Shown here: one piece after another, positions 1 to 8,139 of the stretch | Numbering within the stretch: the stretch's first letter is position 1 | Layout of the letters: every line of letters begins with the position of its first letter | Origin: Zobellia amurskyensis | GTDB taxonomy: Bacteria > Bacteroidota > Bacteroidia > Flavobacteriales > Flavobacteriaceae | Assembly: GCF_009725985.1 (NCBI RefSeq) | Contig: NZ_RCNR01000038.1 | Span: 1 to 44,859, forward strand | Length of the DNA stretch: 44,859 nucleotides | Direction: 5' to 3' | Translations under genes and position numbers: made by a program | Notes under the pieces: model-generated | What the model saw: the letters and a program-made list of their open reading frames with translations, nothing else | The model's database searches: none | Told to the model about the DNA's origin: nothing

Positions 1-946
1 AAACCTCATCTCCATAAACATTAATCCCATCGTAGTTCAAATTAGCTCTTGTTCCATCAGGTGTATTTCTATCATCTTGGTTATTTGCCGCCCAATCAGT
101 TCCTTTTAGGTATCCGAAATTAACTTTACCCGCAAATTTATCACTGAATTTATATGCAGCCCTGATACCAAAATCCGTATATGAATTGTCTCCAGAAGCT
201 TCTTGTGAAGTTATCCCTCGTTTAATGGATACACTTATACCCTCATAATCAAACGGATTTTTACTTCGCATAAACAAAATACCGTTAAAAGCGTTTGCAC
301 CGTAAAGTGCAGATGATGCTCCCGGCAATAATTCCACACTTAAAACATCTGGTTCAATTAAACCTACCAAGTTACCAATTGGAAAGTTTAATGCTGGCGT
401 AGAGTTATCCATACCATCTACAAGTTGCATAAATCGCGTATTAGCGAAAGATGCAAAACCTCTTGTATTTACAGATTTAAAGGTCAAACTATTGGTATTA
501 ACATCAACTCCCTTTAAATTTTCAAGACCACCATAAAAATCTGCCGCTGTTCCGTTTTTTATTTCTGAAACACCTATTCTCTCTACTGTAACCGGTGATT
601 CAAAAATACGCTCAGGCGTTCTAGAGGCAGAAATAACCACTTCATCTAAAAATGTTTGAGACTCATCAATTACAATGGTCAAGGTTTGATTGTTCGAGGT
701 GACTTCCTCTGTAGCATCGGAATATCCGATACTGGTAATTCTTAACTGAAAAGGGGGTACTTCAGAAGTTTGTAAATTGAAATTACCGTCAAAATCCGTT
801 GTGGTGCCTATCGCTTTTCCTTCGATAACGATATTGGCCCCTGGTACGGGCTGACTGTTCTGATCTACCACTTTCCCGTTTACCGTTGTTTGCGAAAATC
901 CAAAGCTAGACGCCAACAGCAAGGCTAAAAATAGTATTGCTCTCAT
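1..946 (-). CDS. TonB-dependent receptor, N-terminal part (cut by window edge)
   Basis: The frame is open from an ATG at 946 to position 1 (about 315 codons), so the C-terminal barrel lies outside the window. The N-terminus has a signal peptide (MRAILFLALLLASSFGFSQ). A carboxypeptidase-regulatory-like beta-sandwich follows at about residues 21-95, with the usual GKVVD, PVPGANI and GTTTDFDGNF pieces. A plug domain then begins (VVISASRTPERI, later LPGASSALYGANAFNGILF). The family imports large or scarce substrates across the outer membrane using TonB energy; the substrate cannot be read from this fragment. The glmS terminator lies upstream, so it probably has its own promoter. A hairpin at 961-991 sits 15 bases before the ATG. 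No SusD gene is visible on this side. Confidence 0.9.
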   Translation of the reverse strand, partial: MRAILFLALLLASSFGFSQTTVNGKVVDQNSQPVPGANIVIEGKAIGTTTDFDGNFNLQTSEVPPFQLRITSIGYSDATEEVTSNNQTLTIVIDESQTFLDEVVISASRTPERIFESPVTVERIGVSEIKNGTAADFYGGLENLKGVDVNTNSLTFKSVNTRGFASFANTRFMQLVDGMDNSTPALNFPIGNLVGLIEPDVLSVELLPGASSALYGANAFNGILFMRSKNPFDYEGISVSIKRGITSQEASGDNSYTDFGIRAAYKFSDKFAGKVNFGYLKGTDWAANNQDDRNTPDGTRANLNYDGINVYGDEV

Positions 947-960
947 GTTAAGTTTAAGTT

Positions 961-991
961 AAAAATGTTAGTAACTCGAAGTTACATTTTT
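961..991 (-). promoter_or_regulatory. Hairpin in the leader of the TonB receptor gene
   Basis: An 8-base outer arm AAAAATGT (961-968) pairs with ACATTTTT (984-991). Inside it AACT pairs with AGTT across a CGA loop. The element ends 15 bases before the receptor ATG. It could restrict ribosome access, stabilise the leader, or be an AT-rich coincidence. Confidence 0.3.
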
Positions 992-1079
992 TTTTCGACC
1001 AATAATCATAAAATGAAAAAAATTATGCATGCATAGTATATTTTTACTAAAAAATACCCCTTCAAATTACAGATTCCCT

Positions 1080-1116
1080 AAAAACAAACAAGCCTTGACG
1101 TACGTCAAGGCTTGTT
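1080..1116 (-). terminator. Intrinsic terminator of glmS
   Basis: A perfect 30-base palindrome (1087-1116; half-site AACAAGCCTTGACGT) lies 28 bases past the glmS stop. On the minus strand it is followed by a T-rich tract (1080-1086). It separates glmS from the TonB receptor. Confidence 0.8.
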
Positions 1117-1143
1117 AAAAATATTATAATTTTGAATTGTGGT

Positions 1144-2991
1144 CTATTCCACTGTAACGGATTTTGCCAAATTTCTAGGCTGATCCACATTACAACCTCG
1201 CATTACCGCTATATGATATGACAATAACTGTAATGGAATGGTAGTCAATAACGGTGTAAGACTTTCAAGAGTCTCAGGCACCTCTACTACATGATCAGCA
1301 AGCTCTCTAACCTGAGTATCACCTTCTGTTACAATAGCTATAATCTTACCTTTTCTGGATTTTATTTCTTGAATATTACTTACCACTTTCTCATAGTGTC
1401 CTTTCTTAGTAGCGATAACAAAAACTGGCATATGCTCATCTATCAAAGCAATAGGACCATGTTTCATTTCAGCAGCAGGATACCCTTCTGCATGAATGTA
1501 GCTTATTTCTTTAAGCTTAAGCGCTCCCTCTAAAGCCACAGGAAAGTTATAACCTCTACCCAGATATAAACAATTAGTAGAATCCTTATAAACATCAGCT
1601 ATAATTTCTATAAGCGCATTACTCTCTAAAACCTTCTCAACCTTAGCAGGAATAGTTTCCAACTCCGTTAAAAATTCATGGAATCTTGATTGAGAGAAAA
1701 CACCTTTTTCCTTGGCTAATTTTAATGCGATTAACGTAAGAACTGTAATTTGAGTAGTAAAGGCCTTGGTAGAAGCAACTCCAATTTCTGGACCAGCATG
1801 CGTATAAGCTCCTGAATCAGATTCCCTTGCAATTGAAGAACCTACCACATTACACACCCCAAATACATAAGCTCCTTTTTCTTTCGCTAACTTTATAGCT
1901 GCCAAAGTATCTGCAGTTTCTCCAGATTGAGAAATAGCAATAAGTACATCTTTATCTGTAATAACTGGATTTCTATACCTGAACTCAGAAGCATATTCTA
2001 CCTCTACAGGTATTCTTGCCAAATCTTCAAATATATACTCGGCCACCAAACCTGCATGCCAAGAAGTACCACACGCCACAATAATAATGCGGTTCGCGTT
2101 CATGAACTTTTCTAAGTTCTCATCTATACCGGCCATCTTAATAAGACCCTGAGCAGCACGTAATCTACCCCTGTAAGTATCTAAAATCGCCCTTGGTTGC
2201 TCATAGATTTCCTTGAGCATAAAGTGATCATAACCACCCTTTTCTATCTCCTCGATATTCATTTTCAATTCGAGAATATTTGGGTATGCTATTGCATCAT
2301 CTTTTATTTTACGAAGTTTGATTTCCTTCCCTAATCGAATAATAGCCATTTCCTCATCTTGAAGGTATATAGCATTGTTTGTGAACTCAATAAAAGGTGA
2401 AGCATCGGAAGCAATAAAAAATTCATTATCGCCAACACCAATTGCCAAAGGACTGCCTAATTTGGCAACAACTATTTCATCTGGCTTCTTAATATCGAAA
2501 ACAGCAATCGCATATGCCCCAACTACCTCATTCAAAGCAATCTGAACAGCCTTACCAAGCTTTACTCCCTCGGTTTTTTGAACTTCCTCAATAAGGTTGA
2601 TTAAAACCTCGGTGTCTGTGTCCGACTTGAAAGTATACCCTCTTTTCGAAAGTTCTTTCTTTATAGATTCATAGTTTTCAATAATTCCGTTATGGATAAT
2701 AACTAAATCACCTGAATTAGAATAGTGAGGATGAGAATTTACATCGTTTGGCACCCCATGGGTAGCCCATCGCGTATGTCCAATACCCAACTTTCCTTCT
2801 ACAGAAATAGTGCTTTCAGCCTTTTTCTTTAAATCTTCAACTTTACCCTTGGTCTTTGCCAAGTTAATTTTTTCTCCGTCATAAACAGCAACACCAGCAC
2901 TGTCGTACCCTCTATACTCAAGACGTTGCAAACCTTTGACGATAATTGGATAGGCATCTCTATGGCCTATATAACCTACTATTCCACACAT
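1144..2991 (-). CDS. glmS: Glutamine--fructose-6-phosphate aminotransferase (isomerizing)
   Basis: GlmS makes glucosamine-6-phosphate from fructose-6-phosphate and glutamine, the first step toward UDP-GlcNAc, peptidoglycan and lipid A; it is cytosolic. At 615 residues it is full length. Cys2 (MCGIVGYIG) is the N-terminal nucleophile of the class II glutamine amidotransferase domain (about 1-220; GHTRWATHG, NGIIEN). Two SIS sugar-isomerase domains follow (about 290-425, with ACGTSWHAG and SQSGETADT; and 460-595). The C-terminus PRNLAKSVTVE is the conserved family ending. The ATG is preceded by a TACATTTG box and a leader of about 40 bases. There is no room for, and no sign of, a glmS ribozyme. 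A terminator follows. Confidence 0.97.
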   Translation of the reverse strand: MCGIVGYIGHRDAYPIIVKGLQRLEYRGYDSAGVAVYDGEKINLAKTKGKVEDLKKKAESTISVEGKLGIGHTRWATHGVPNDVNSHPHYSNSGDLVIIHNGIIENYESIKKELSKRGYTFKSDTDTEVLINLIEEVQKTEGVKLGKAVQIALNEVVGAYAIAVFDIKKPDEIVVAKLGSPLAIGVGDNEFFIASDASPFIEFTNNAIYLQDEEMAIIRLGKEIKLRKIKDDAIAYPNILELKMNIEEIEKGGYDHFMLKEIYEQPRAILDTYRGRLRAAQGLIKMAGIDENLEKFMNANRIIIVACGTSWHAGLVAEYIFEDLARIPVEVEYASEFRYRNPVITDKDVLIAISQSGETADTLAAIKLAKEKGAYVFGVCNVVGSSIARESDSGAYTHAGPEIGVASTKAFTTQITVLTLIALKLAKEKGVFSQSRFHEFLTELETIPAKVEKVLESNALIEIIADVYKDSTNCLYLGRGYNFPVALEGALKLKEISYIHAEGYPAAEMKHGPIALIDEHMPVFVIATKKGHYEKVVSNIQEIKSRKGKIIAIVTEGDTQVRELADHVVEVPETLESLTPLLTTIPLQLLSYHIAVMRGCNVDQPRNLAKSVTVE

Positions 2992-3035
2992 ATTGTATAC
3001 GTTAATTTAAGTTGGGGAAAATCAATAATTTGTCG

Positions 3036-3043
3036 CAAATGTA
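3036..3043 (-). promoter_or_regulatory. Bacteroidota -7 box for glmS
   Basis: On the minus strand this reads TACATTTG, an exact match to TAnnTTTG, 44 bases before the glmS ATG. No well-spaced TTG -33 element is visible, so this is a -7-only assignment. Confidence 0.45.
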
Positions 3044-3178
3044 CTAGAAGCTAGACAAACCACCTTAAAACACACCTATAAAACGAAAAATATCGTTAAT
3101 TGGTATAGTAAGGTTAATCTCACTAACAATACATCTAAATCCCTAAAAATATAACTTGAGTAGTTATTCTGTAAAATA

Positions 3179-5011
3179 TTAGTTGGTCTCGGTGTAGAAA
3201 ATTTCTAACTGTAATTTTTTATCGGAGTTAGCTCCACTTACCGCACTGCCATAAAGAGACGTACCTAATGGCGACAATGTATTAGCTGTTGGAATTAACT
3301 TTTCCTCTCCATTTTCCAACATGGCATTACTCATTGTTGTCAAAAACAAATTAGGGGTCGTTGTAAGTCCTAAAGTTACATTTTCCGCATTGTCCAATAC
3401 AAGACTATTTATATAAGTGGTAATATTAACTGTATACTTAAGACCTTTCCCTGTACTTGAAGTAACCAAAAGTCCATCATATTCTGCAGATTGACCGGCA
3501 GCATCACTAGCAGATAATATTAATCTTGTGTTGGTGTCAGTGTTGTACAAATAAAGTTGTTCGGGCTCTGCTCCTAAATTATCATCTGTAACATAAAACA
3601 CTAGATTAGCCTCGTTGATAATCCAATTCTTAGATTTAATCTCATTAATAGCCTCTCTACTACTAGCAGCATCAAACAACTTGATTTCCGCATAAGAACC
3701 TGCTCCTCCCTTTAAATAAATTTTAGATGCATTTTCACCTGTATCTAAATTATCCGTTATTTCAGCAGGATAAGCATCATTCACGAAAGTATTAACAGCA
3801 TTACCATCCGTACTTGTAAGCTGACCCGTTGTAGAACTAAAAGAATCCCTAACAAAACTAAGTACTACATCTTTACTTTTATTTTGAGGAGTAACAACAC
3901 CTGCTGCATCCGCACTATCATAACTATAGGAAATAGTAATATTAGCCGCCTTAAGATTAAACAGGAACATTAAGTCTTGGCTTCCTGCGCTAAGTGAAAA
4001 ATGAAGTCCTCTTAAGAAATTTTTAAAATTTGCTTGACTTGACAATTCCGTAGAACCTTCCTTATCTAGAATATTCGTTTGAAAAAAGTCCTTGTCCATA
4101 GCCACACGAATTCCTGGCGACAAATAACTGAACTGACTTGACTCGTCTACATCTTCTGTTGATTCATCATCACGCTTACGTACCGCTATTTGACTTGAGC
4201 TAATCACCAACGGGTCCCCTTCTGCACTGTCATACAAAACTTCGTCAACAAAATTAGGAGCAAACTCTTGATTAGAATAATACTCTTGTGTCTCTTGGAA
4301 GTTAGCATTAGGGTCTAAATCCCTTAGAAAAAAAGTAGACCTCTGTACTTTTAGGTTAAAAGTGGGGTTATCAGATTCATTGTATAACTTTCCTCCAACA
4401 TAAATACTATCTAGATCAAACGTTTTGGAAAACTGATCCTTTACAAAATTAGCATCATCAACGTCATCTGTTGAATCTAATGGATTTGAACCTTTGGTTT
4501 TTTCTTGGTTATCCGTAAGACCACCACCATCAGTATCACTATTAGGGTCTAATGGGTCGCTATCCAACTCATCTATAAGACCATCTAAATCCGCATCACC
4601 TGTTGGGTTCGTAAGAAAAGGAATGTAAAGATAAACTGAATCTATAGTTTCATTTTCGGGTATCTGGGCAGGCACACTTGCGTTATCAGTCTCCTCTTGC
4701 TCTTGGCTGTAAGTTCCAAAAGTTGGGCTCGCACTTGGCAGCAAAACCTGAGTGGTTATGCTCGCCTCCGTTTTCCCATAAAGCGGATCATTATAAATAC
4801 CTAACTGATAAATTGCCAGCTGATTCGCTGACACCGCCTTGATCTTCTTATTATAGGCAAAGACATCATAAACAGCCTTATTGTTCTTGAACGGCTCACC
4901 TCCTACTACACCTGAGCCTATGGTTGTTAAGTCTTCTTCACAAGATGCAAAGATGGTGACCAATACTATTACTGCTAGAGCAGGGAGTTTTAATCTGTTC
5001 AAAAAAATCAT
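3179..5011 (-). CDS. DUF4270 family surface lipoprotein
   Basis: A 610-residue exported protein. The hydrophobic leader ends in a lipobox (FASC, Cys24) followed by EED, which is typical of surface-directed lipoproteins in this phylum. I recognise it as DUF4270 from its N-terminus (EEDLTTIGSGVVGGEPF), its beta-rich composition and its place between the GT5-like gene and glmS, an arrangement I recall from other flavobacteria. The family has no established biochemical function. Residues about 138-188 are an acidic insertion rich in DxDxDG-like loops (DADLDGLIDELD, DPNSDTDGGGLTD), resembling thrombospondin type 3 calcium repeats. It starts 5 bases after the upstream gene stops, so the two are probably co-transcribed. 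Confidence 0.85.
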   Translation of the reverse strand: MIFLNRLKLPALAVIVLVTIFASCEEDLTTIGSGVVGGEPFKNNKAVYDVFAYNKKIKAVSANQLAIYQLGIYNDPLYGKTEASITTQVLLPSASPTFGTYSQEQEETDNASVPAQIPENETIDSVYLYIPFLTNPTGDADLDGLIDELDSDPLDPNSDTDGGGLTDNQEKTKGSNPLDSTDDVDDANFVKDQFSKTFDLDSIYVGGKLYNESDNPTFNLKVQRSTFFLRDLDPNANFQETQEYYSNQEFAPNFVDEVLYDSAEGDPLVISSSQIAVRKRDDESTEDVDESSQFSYLSPGIRVAMDKDFFQTNILDKEGSTELSSQANFKNFLRGLHFSLSAGSQDLMFLFNLKAANITISYSYDSADAAGVVTPQNKSKDVVLSFVRDSFSSTTGQLTSTDGNAVNTFVNDAYPAEITDNLDTGENASKIYLKGGAGSYAEIKLFDAASSREAINEIKSKNWIINEANLVFYVTDDNLGAEPEQLYLYNTDTNTRLILSASDAAGQSAEYDGLLVTSSTGKGLKYTVNITTYINSLVLDNAENVTLGLTTTPNLFLTTMSNAMLENGEEKLIPTANTLSPLGTSLYGSAVSGANSDKKLQLEIFYTETN

Positions 5012-5016
5012 TCGGG

Positions 5017-5826
5017 CTATTTTAAAACTTCAGTGTTATAAAAATTGGCATAGGCTTCCTCAAACTCTTGTAAGGAAACATACGGCAACACAGGTTTTTC
5101 AAGGTTGGATATATGACTCTGTAAATCTTCTGGAATTTCTTCCGCCGCTAAAATAACGGCATCTGAATGATCTACGGCAATCTTTAACAAATTATTATAG
5201 GTAGGTGTCTTAAGAGATTGAATGCTATCTTCAGGAATACCATCAAAAGCTACTTTCTTAATCATTTCAGAATCTAGTTCGCCCTCAAAAGATTTACCAT
5301 AAACCGAGGTAACTATCTTACTGGCATCGAACAAAGGTTCGTCTGCGTAATATTTCTTAAGATACAAAGGCAGTAAAGAAGCCATCCATCCATGAACATG
5401 AATGATGTCTGGCGACCAGTTTAATTTTTTAACCGTTTCAACAACACCTTTAGCAAAGAAGATTGCTCTTTGGTCGTTGTCCGGAAATAAATTTCCATCA
5501 GCATCGGTAAACGTAGCCTTTCGCTTAAAGTACTCGTCGTTGTCTATAAAATAGACCTGAATCCGCTCGCGAGGTATAGATGCAACCTTGATAATCAATG
5601 GCATATCCATATCATTAATCACTAGGTTCATGCCTGACAAACGTATCACCTCGTGAAGTTGGTGCCTACGTTCGTTTATATTGCCATATCTCGGCATAAA
5701 AATCCGTATTTGGCCACCATTGCTGTTGACCATCCTAGGAGTTTCATAAGACATTAGGGAAACTTCGTTCTGTGGAAGATAGGGTACTAACTCCGACGAT
5801 ACGAACAATATCTTTTTACCATTCAT
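5017..5826 (-). CDS. GT5 glycogen/starch synthase N-terminal domain protein (half length)
   Basis: A 269-residue protein resembling the N-terminal Rossmann half of GT5 glycogen synthases: ILFVSSELVPY at the start, IRIFMPRYG at about residue 40, and a DIIHVHGW segment at about 139. Full-length enzymes are about 470-500 residues. The C-terminal ADP-glucose-binding half is absent, and the usual K-x-G-G-L glucan/nucleotide loop near residue 17 is replaced by LPQNEVSLMS. The stop is genuine and is followed at once by the DUF4270 gene, so this is not a window cut. In such genomes it is usually labelled glycogen synthase, but catalysis by this domain alone seems unlikely; binding or regulation is possible. 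A TAATTTTG box lies 41 bases before the ATG. Confidence 0.75.
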   Translation of the reverse strand: MNGKKILFVSSELVPYLPQNEVSLMSYETPRMVNSNGGQIRIFMPRYGNINERRHQLHEVIRLSGMNLVINDMDMPLIIKVASIPRERIQVYFIDNDEYFKRKATFTDADGNLFPDNDQRAIFFAKGVVETVKKLNWSPDIIHVHGWMASLLPLYLKKYYADEPLFDASKIVTSVYGKSFEGELDSEMIKKVAFDGIPEDSIQSLKTPTYNNLLKIAVDHSDAVILAAEEIPEDLQSHISNLEKPVLPYVSLQEFEEAYANFYNTEVLK

Positions 5827-5866
5827 ATATGCAATGTTTTTTTATGTATTTGGTGCAACGTGGCTG

Positions 5867-5874
5867 CAAAATTA
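5867..5874 (-). promoter_or_regulatory. -7 box for the GT5-like/DUF4270 operon
   Basis: On the minus strand this reads TAATTTTG, an exact TAnnTTTG match, 41 bases before the ATG at 5826. It sits back-to-back with the panC promoter in a 107-base divergent gap. Confidence 0.45.
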
Positions 5875-5905
5875 CAAAAATTCTACAGATTAGCCGTAAT
5901 TATAG

Positions 5906-5913
5906 TAAGTTTG
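5906..5913 (+). promoter_or_regulatory. -7 box for panC
   Basis: TAAGTTTG matches TAnnTTTG exactly and ends 20 bases before the panC ATG (5934). No clear -33 element is seen. Confidence 0.45.
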
Positions 5914-5933
5914 CTCGCTTTTAAACCAAACCT

Positions 5934-6776
5934 ATGTTGGTATTCAAAACTAAAAAAGAACTCTTAGATTACATTTTAACCCTACCTAAAAAAAATAAAT
6001 TAGGGCTCGTACCCACCATGGGTGCGCTTCACACGGGTCACGTATCTTTAGTACAAAAGGCTATTGATGAAAACGAAACCGTAGTAGTCAGTATTTTTGT
6101 GAACCCCACACAATTCGATAATAAGGAAGATCTTGCCAAATATCCGCATACTTTAGACGCTGATTTAGAATTACTTTCTAATGTTTCGGAAGATATTCTT
6201 GTTTTTTCACCTTCTGCCAAAGAAGTCTACGGCAGCAAAATCAAAGCTAAAAAATATGATTTTGAAGGTTTGGATACAGTTATGGAAGGTGCATTTAGGG
6301 ATGACCATTTTAACGGAGTAGGAACTATTGTTGAAGCACTTTTATTATTGGTAAAACCAGACCGAGCATATTTTGGCGAAAAGGACTTTCAGCAATTACA
6401 GATCATTAGGAAACTGGTTAAACAACAAGAGATACCTGTTGAAATTGTAGGCTGCGCCATTGTTAGAGAACCCCACGGCCTTGCCATGAGTTCGCGCAAC
6501 GAAAGGTTATCGAAACCATTGCGACAAAAAGCTTCGTTCATTTACCGCACATTATTAGCTGCCAAGGAAAAATTTGGCACGGAAAATGCTAATTCTGTAT
6601 TGAATTGGATTAAAGAACAATTTGAGGAAGAAGAGGGTTTAGAGTTAGAATATGTTGAAATAACCGATGCAGAAACACTAAACCCGATAACAACAAAAAA
6701 CGAAAAACTAAAATATAGGGCATTTATTGCCGTTTACGCTGACGGAGTTAGACTTATAGACAATATTGCCTTATAA
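5934..6776 (+). CDS. panC: Pantothenate synthetase (pantoate--beta-alanine ligase)
   Basis: PanC joins pantoate and beta-alanine using ATP to form pantothenate, the coenzyme A precursor, in the cytosol. The 280 residues match the family length. Visible motifs are the nucleotidyltransferase signature TMGALHTGH (28-36), the FVNPTQF pantoate-site segment, [15 protein letters not shown], and the ATP-binding SSRNERLS loop. panD, which supplies beta-alanine, begins 17 bases downstream, so substrate-supplying and substrate-using enzymes are neighbours. The first of a run of five plus-strand genes. Confidence 0.96.
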   Translation: MLVFKTKKELLDYILTLPKKNKLGLVPTMGALHTGHVSLVQKAIDENETVVVSIFVNPTQFDNKEDLAKYPHTLDADLELLSNVSEDILVFSPSAKEVYGSKIKAKKYDFEGLDTVMEGAFRDDHFNGVGTIVEALLLLVKPDRAYFGEKDFQQLQIIRKLVKQQEIPVEIVGCAIVREPHGLAMSSRNERLSKPLRQKASFIYRTLLAAKEKFGTENANSVLNWIKEQFEEEEGLELEYVEITDAETLNPITTKNEKLKYRAFIAVYADGVRLIDNIAL

Positions 6777-6781
6777 TTAAT

Positions 6782-6789
6782 TATCTTTG
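6782..6789 (+). promoter_or_regulatory. -7 box immediately before panD
   Basis: TATCTTTG is an exact TAnnTTTG match ending only 4 bases before the panD ATG (6794). If used, the transcript would start at or next to the start codon and be leaderless. Confidence 0.35.
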
Positions 6790-6793
6790 CCCC

Positions 6794-7144
6794 ATGCAAA
6801 TAGAAGTTGTAAAATCTAAAATACACCGCATAAAAGTTACCGGAGCCGATCTAAACTATATTGGCAGCATAACTATTGACGAAGATCTTATGGACGCAGC
6901 CAACATTATAAGAGGCGAAAAAGTCCAGATCGTAAACAATAATAATGGCGAAAGGCTAGAGACCTATGCCATACCGGGACCAAGAAATAGTGGCGAGCTA
7001 ACTTTAAACGGCGCAGCAGCCAGAAAAGTAGCTGTAGGCGATATCCTTATTTTGATTACCTATGCCAGAATGGATATTGAAGAAGCTAAAAAGTTTAACC
7101 CCGCATTGGTATTTCCTAACGAGGACACAAATTTGTTGAAGTAA
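6794..7144 (+). CDS. panD: Aspartate 1-decarboxylase (proenzyme)
   Basis: PanD converts L-aspartate to beta-alanine for pantothenate synthesis. The 116-residue proenzyme carries the self-cleavage site Gly24-Ser25 ([10 protein letters not shown]); Ser25 becomes the catalytic pyruvoyl group. Other family marks are the DLMDAANI helix and [10 protein letters not shown]. The C-terminal [21 protein letters not shown] is close to consensus. It lies between panC and the flippase-like gene, with only two bases before the TTG start of the latter. A possible promoter of its own overlaps its start region. Confidence 0.95.
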   Translation: MQIEVVKSKIHRIKVTGADLNYIGSITIDEDLMDAANIIRGEKVQIVNNNNGERLETYAIPGPRNSGELTLNGAAARKVAVGDILILITYARMDIEEAKKFNPALVFPNEDTNLLK

Positions 7145-7146
7145 AC

Positions 7147-8112
7147 TTGAACGACAAACTTAAAAAGATTCTAAAAACAGCACTCCCAATAGCCTTGGGA
7201 GTTTTTTTAGTTTGGTACTCTTATTACAAGACCTCACCAGAAGACAGAACACAAATATTATTTTACATTAAGGAGGCCGACCTATTTTGGGTGAGCATTT
7301 CAATAGCGCTTGGCATTCTTGGACATATCTCCCGTGCCGTACGTTGGAACTTTTTATTGGAACCTTTGGGCTACAAACCCAAAATAATCAATAATATATT
7401 CATTATTCTAATGGCCTATTTTGCAAACTTGGGCATTCCTAGAACTGGTGAAATTCTTAGGGCCACGGCCTTAACGAGTTATGAAAACGTACCTTTTGAA
7501 AAAGGATTCGGTACCATTGTAACCGAACGTGTTATTGATGTGATCATGCTCCTTTCATTGATAGGGCTTACTTTAATCCTACAAACGGATAGCATTTTAG
7601 GTTTTCTTCAGGATAAAGGGTTCAATTTAAAAAGTATGCTGTTTTTAGTAGGCGCAGGGCTTGTTGGACTGGTTTTCTTCTTTATGTTCATTAAAAAATC
7701 AACGCATAAATTAGCAATTAAGATTAAAGGGTTCATAAAAGGTCTTATGGAGGGGGTTTTCAGCATCTTTAAAATGAAGAAGAAGTGGGCGTTCGTACTT
7801 CATACTTTTTTCATTTGGGGCTGTTATATTGGCATGTTGTGGGTAATTAAATTTACCGTACCCGAAACCATCCATTTGTCACTTAGTGAACTTATGGTTG
7901 CCTTTGTTGCCGGGTCTTTTGCAATGACCGCTACAAACGGTGGCATAGGCCTCTACCCTATTGCGGTTAGCAGCGCGTTAACCATTTTTGGCATAAGCGC
8001 CGTATCCGGTGATGCCTTTGGGTGGATTATGTGGATCGCACAAACTCTAATGATCGTTGTTTTTGGGGCAATATCTTTTCTGGTATTACCGTTATTCAAC
8101 AGAGGCCGATAA
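7147..8112 (+). CDS. LPG-synthase-TM/YbhN-family membrane protein (flippase-like, UPF0104)
   Basis: A 321-residue polytopic inner-membrane protein with about eight hydrophobic segments. Family marks are the GHISRAVRWNFLLEPLGYK segment near residue 60, IPRTGEILRATAL at about 100, and FEKGFGTIVTERVIDV. The superfamily includes the flippase half of MprF and YbhN-like proteins; the lipid handled here is unknown. The start is TTG at 7147, two bases after the panD stop; no ATG or GTG fits better and residue 1 already precedes the first helix. It is tightly coupled to panD, though a lipid role has no obvious link to pantothenate. Confidence 0.85.
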   Translation: MNDKLKKILKTALPIALGVFLVWYSYYKTSPEDRTQILFYIKEADLFWVSISIALGILGHISRAVRWNFLLEPLGYKPKIINNIFIILMAYFANLGIPRTGEILRATALTSYENVPFEKGFGTIVTERVIDVIMLLSLIGLTLILQTDSILGFLQDKGFNLKSMLFLVGAGLVGLVFFFMFIKKSTHKLAIKIKGFIKGLMEGVFSIFKMKKKWAFVLHTFFIWGCYIGMLWVIKFTVPETIHLSLSELMVAFVAGSFAMTATNGGIGLYPIAVSSALTIFGISAVSGDAFGWIMWIAQTLMIVVFGAISFLVLPLFNRGR

Positions 8113-8139
8113 GGTCTCGTTGTACCCAAAAACTGAACC

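Noticed and set aside
2992-3178. glmS ribozyme or other riboswitch upstream of glmS.
   Set aside because: The leader is only about 40 bases and lacks any ribozyme core; the rest of the gap is the tail of the DUF4270 gene region.
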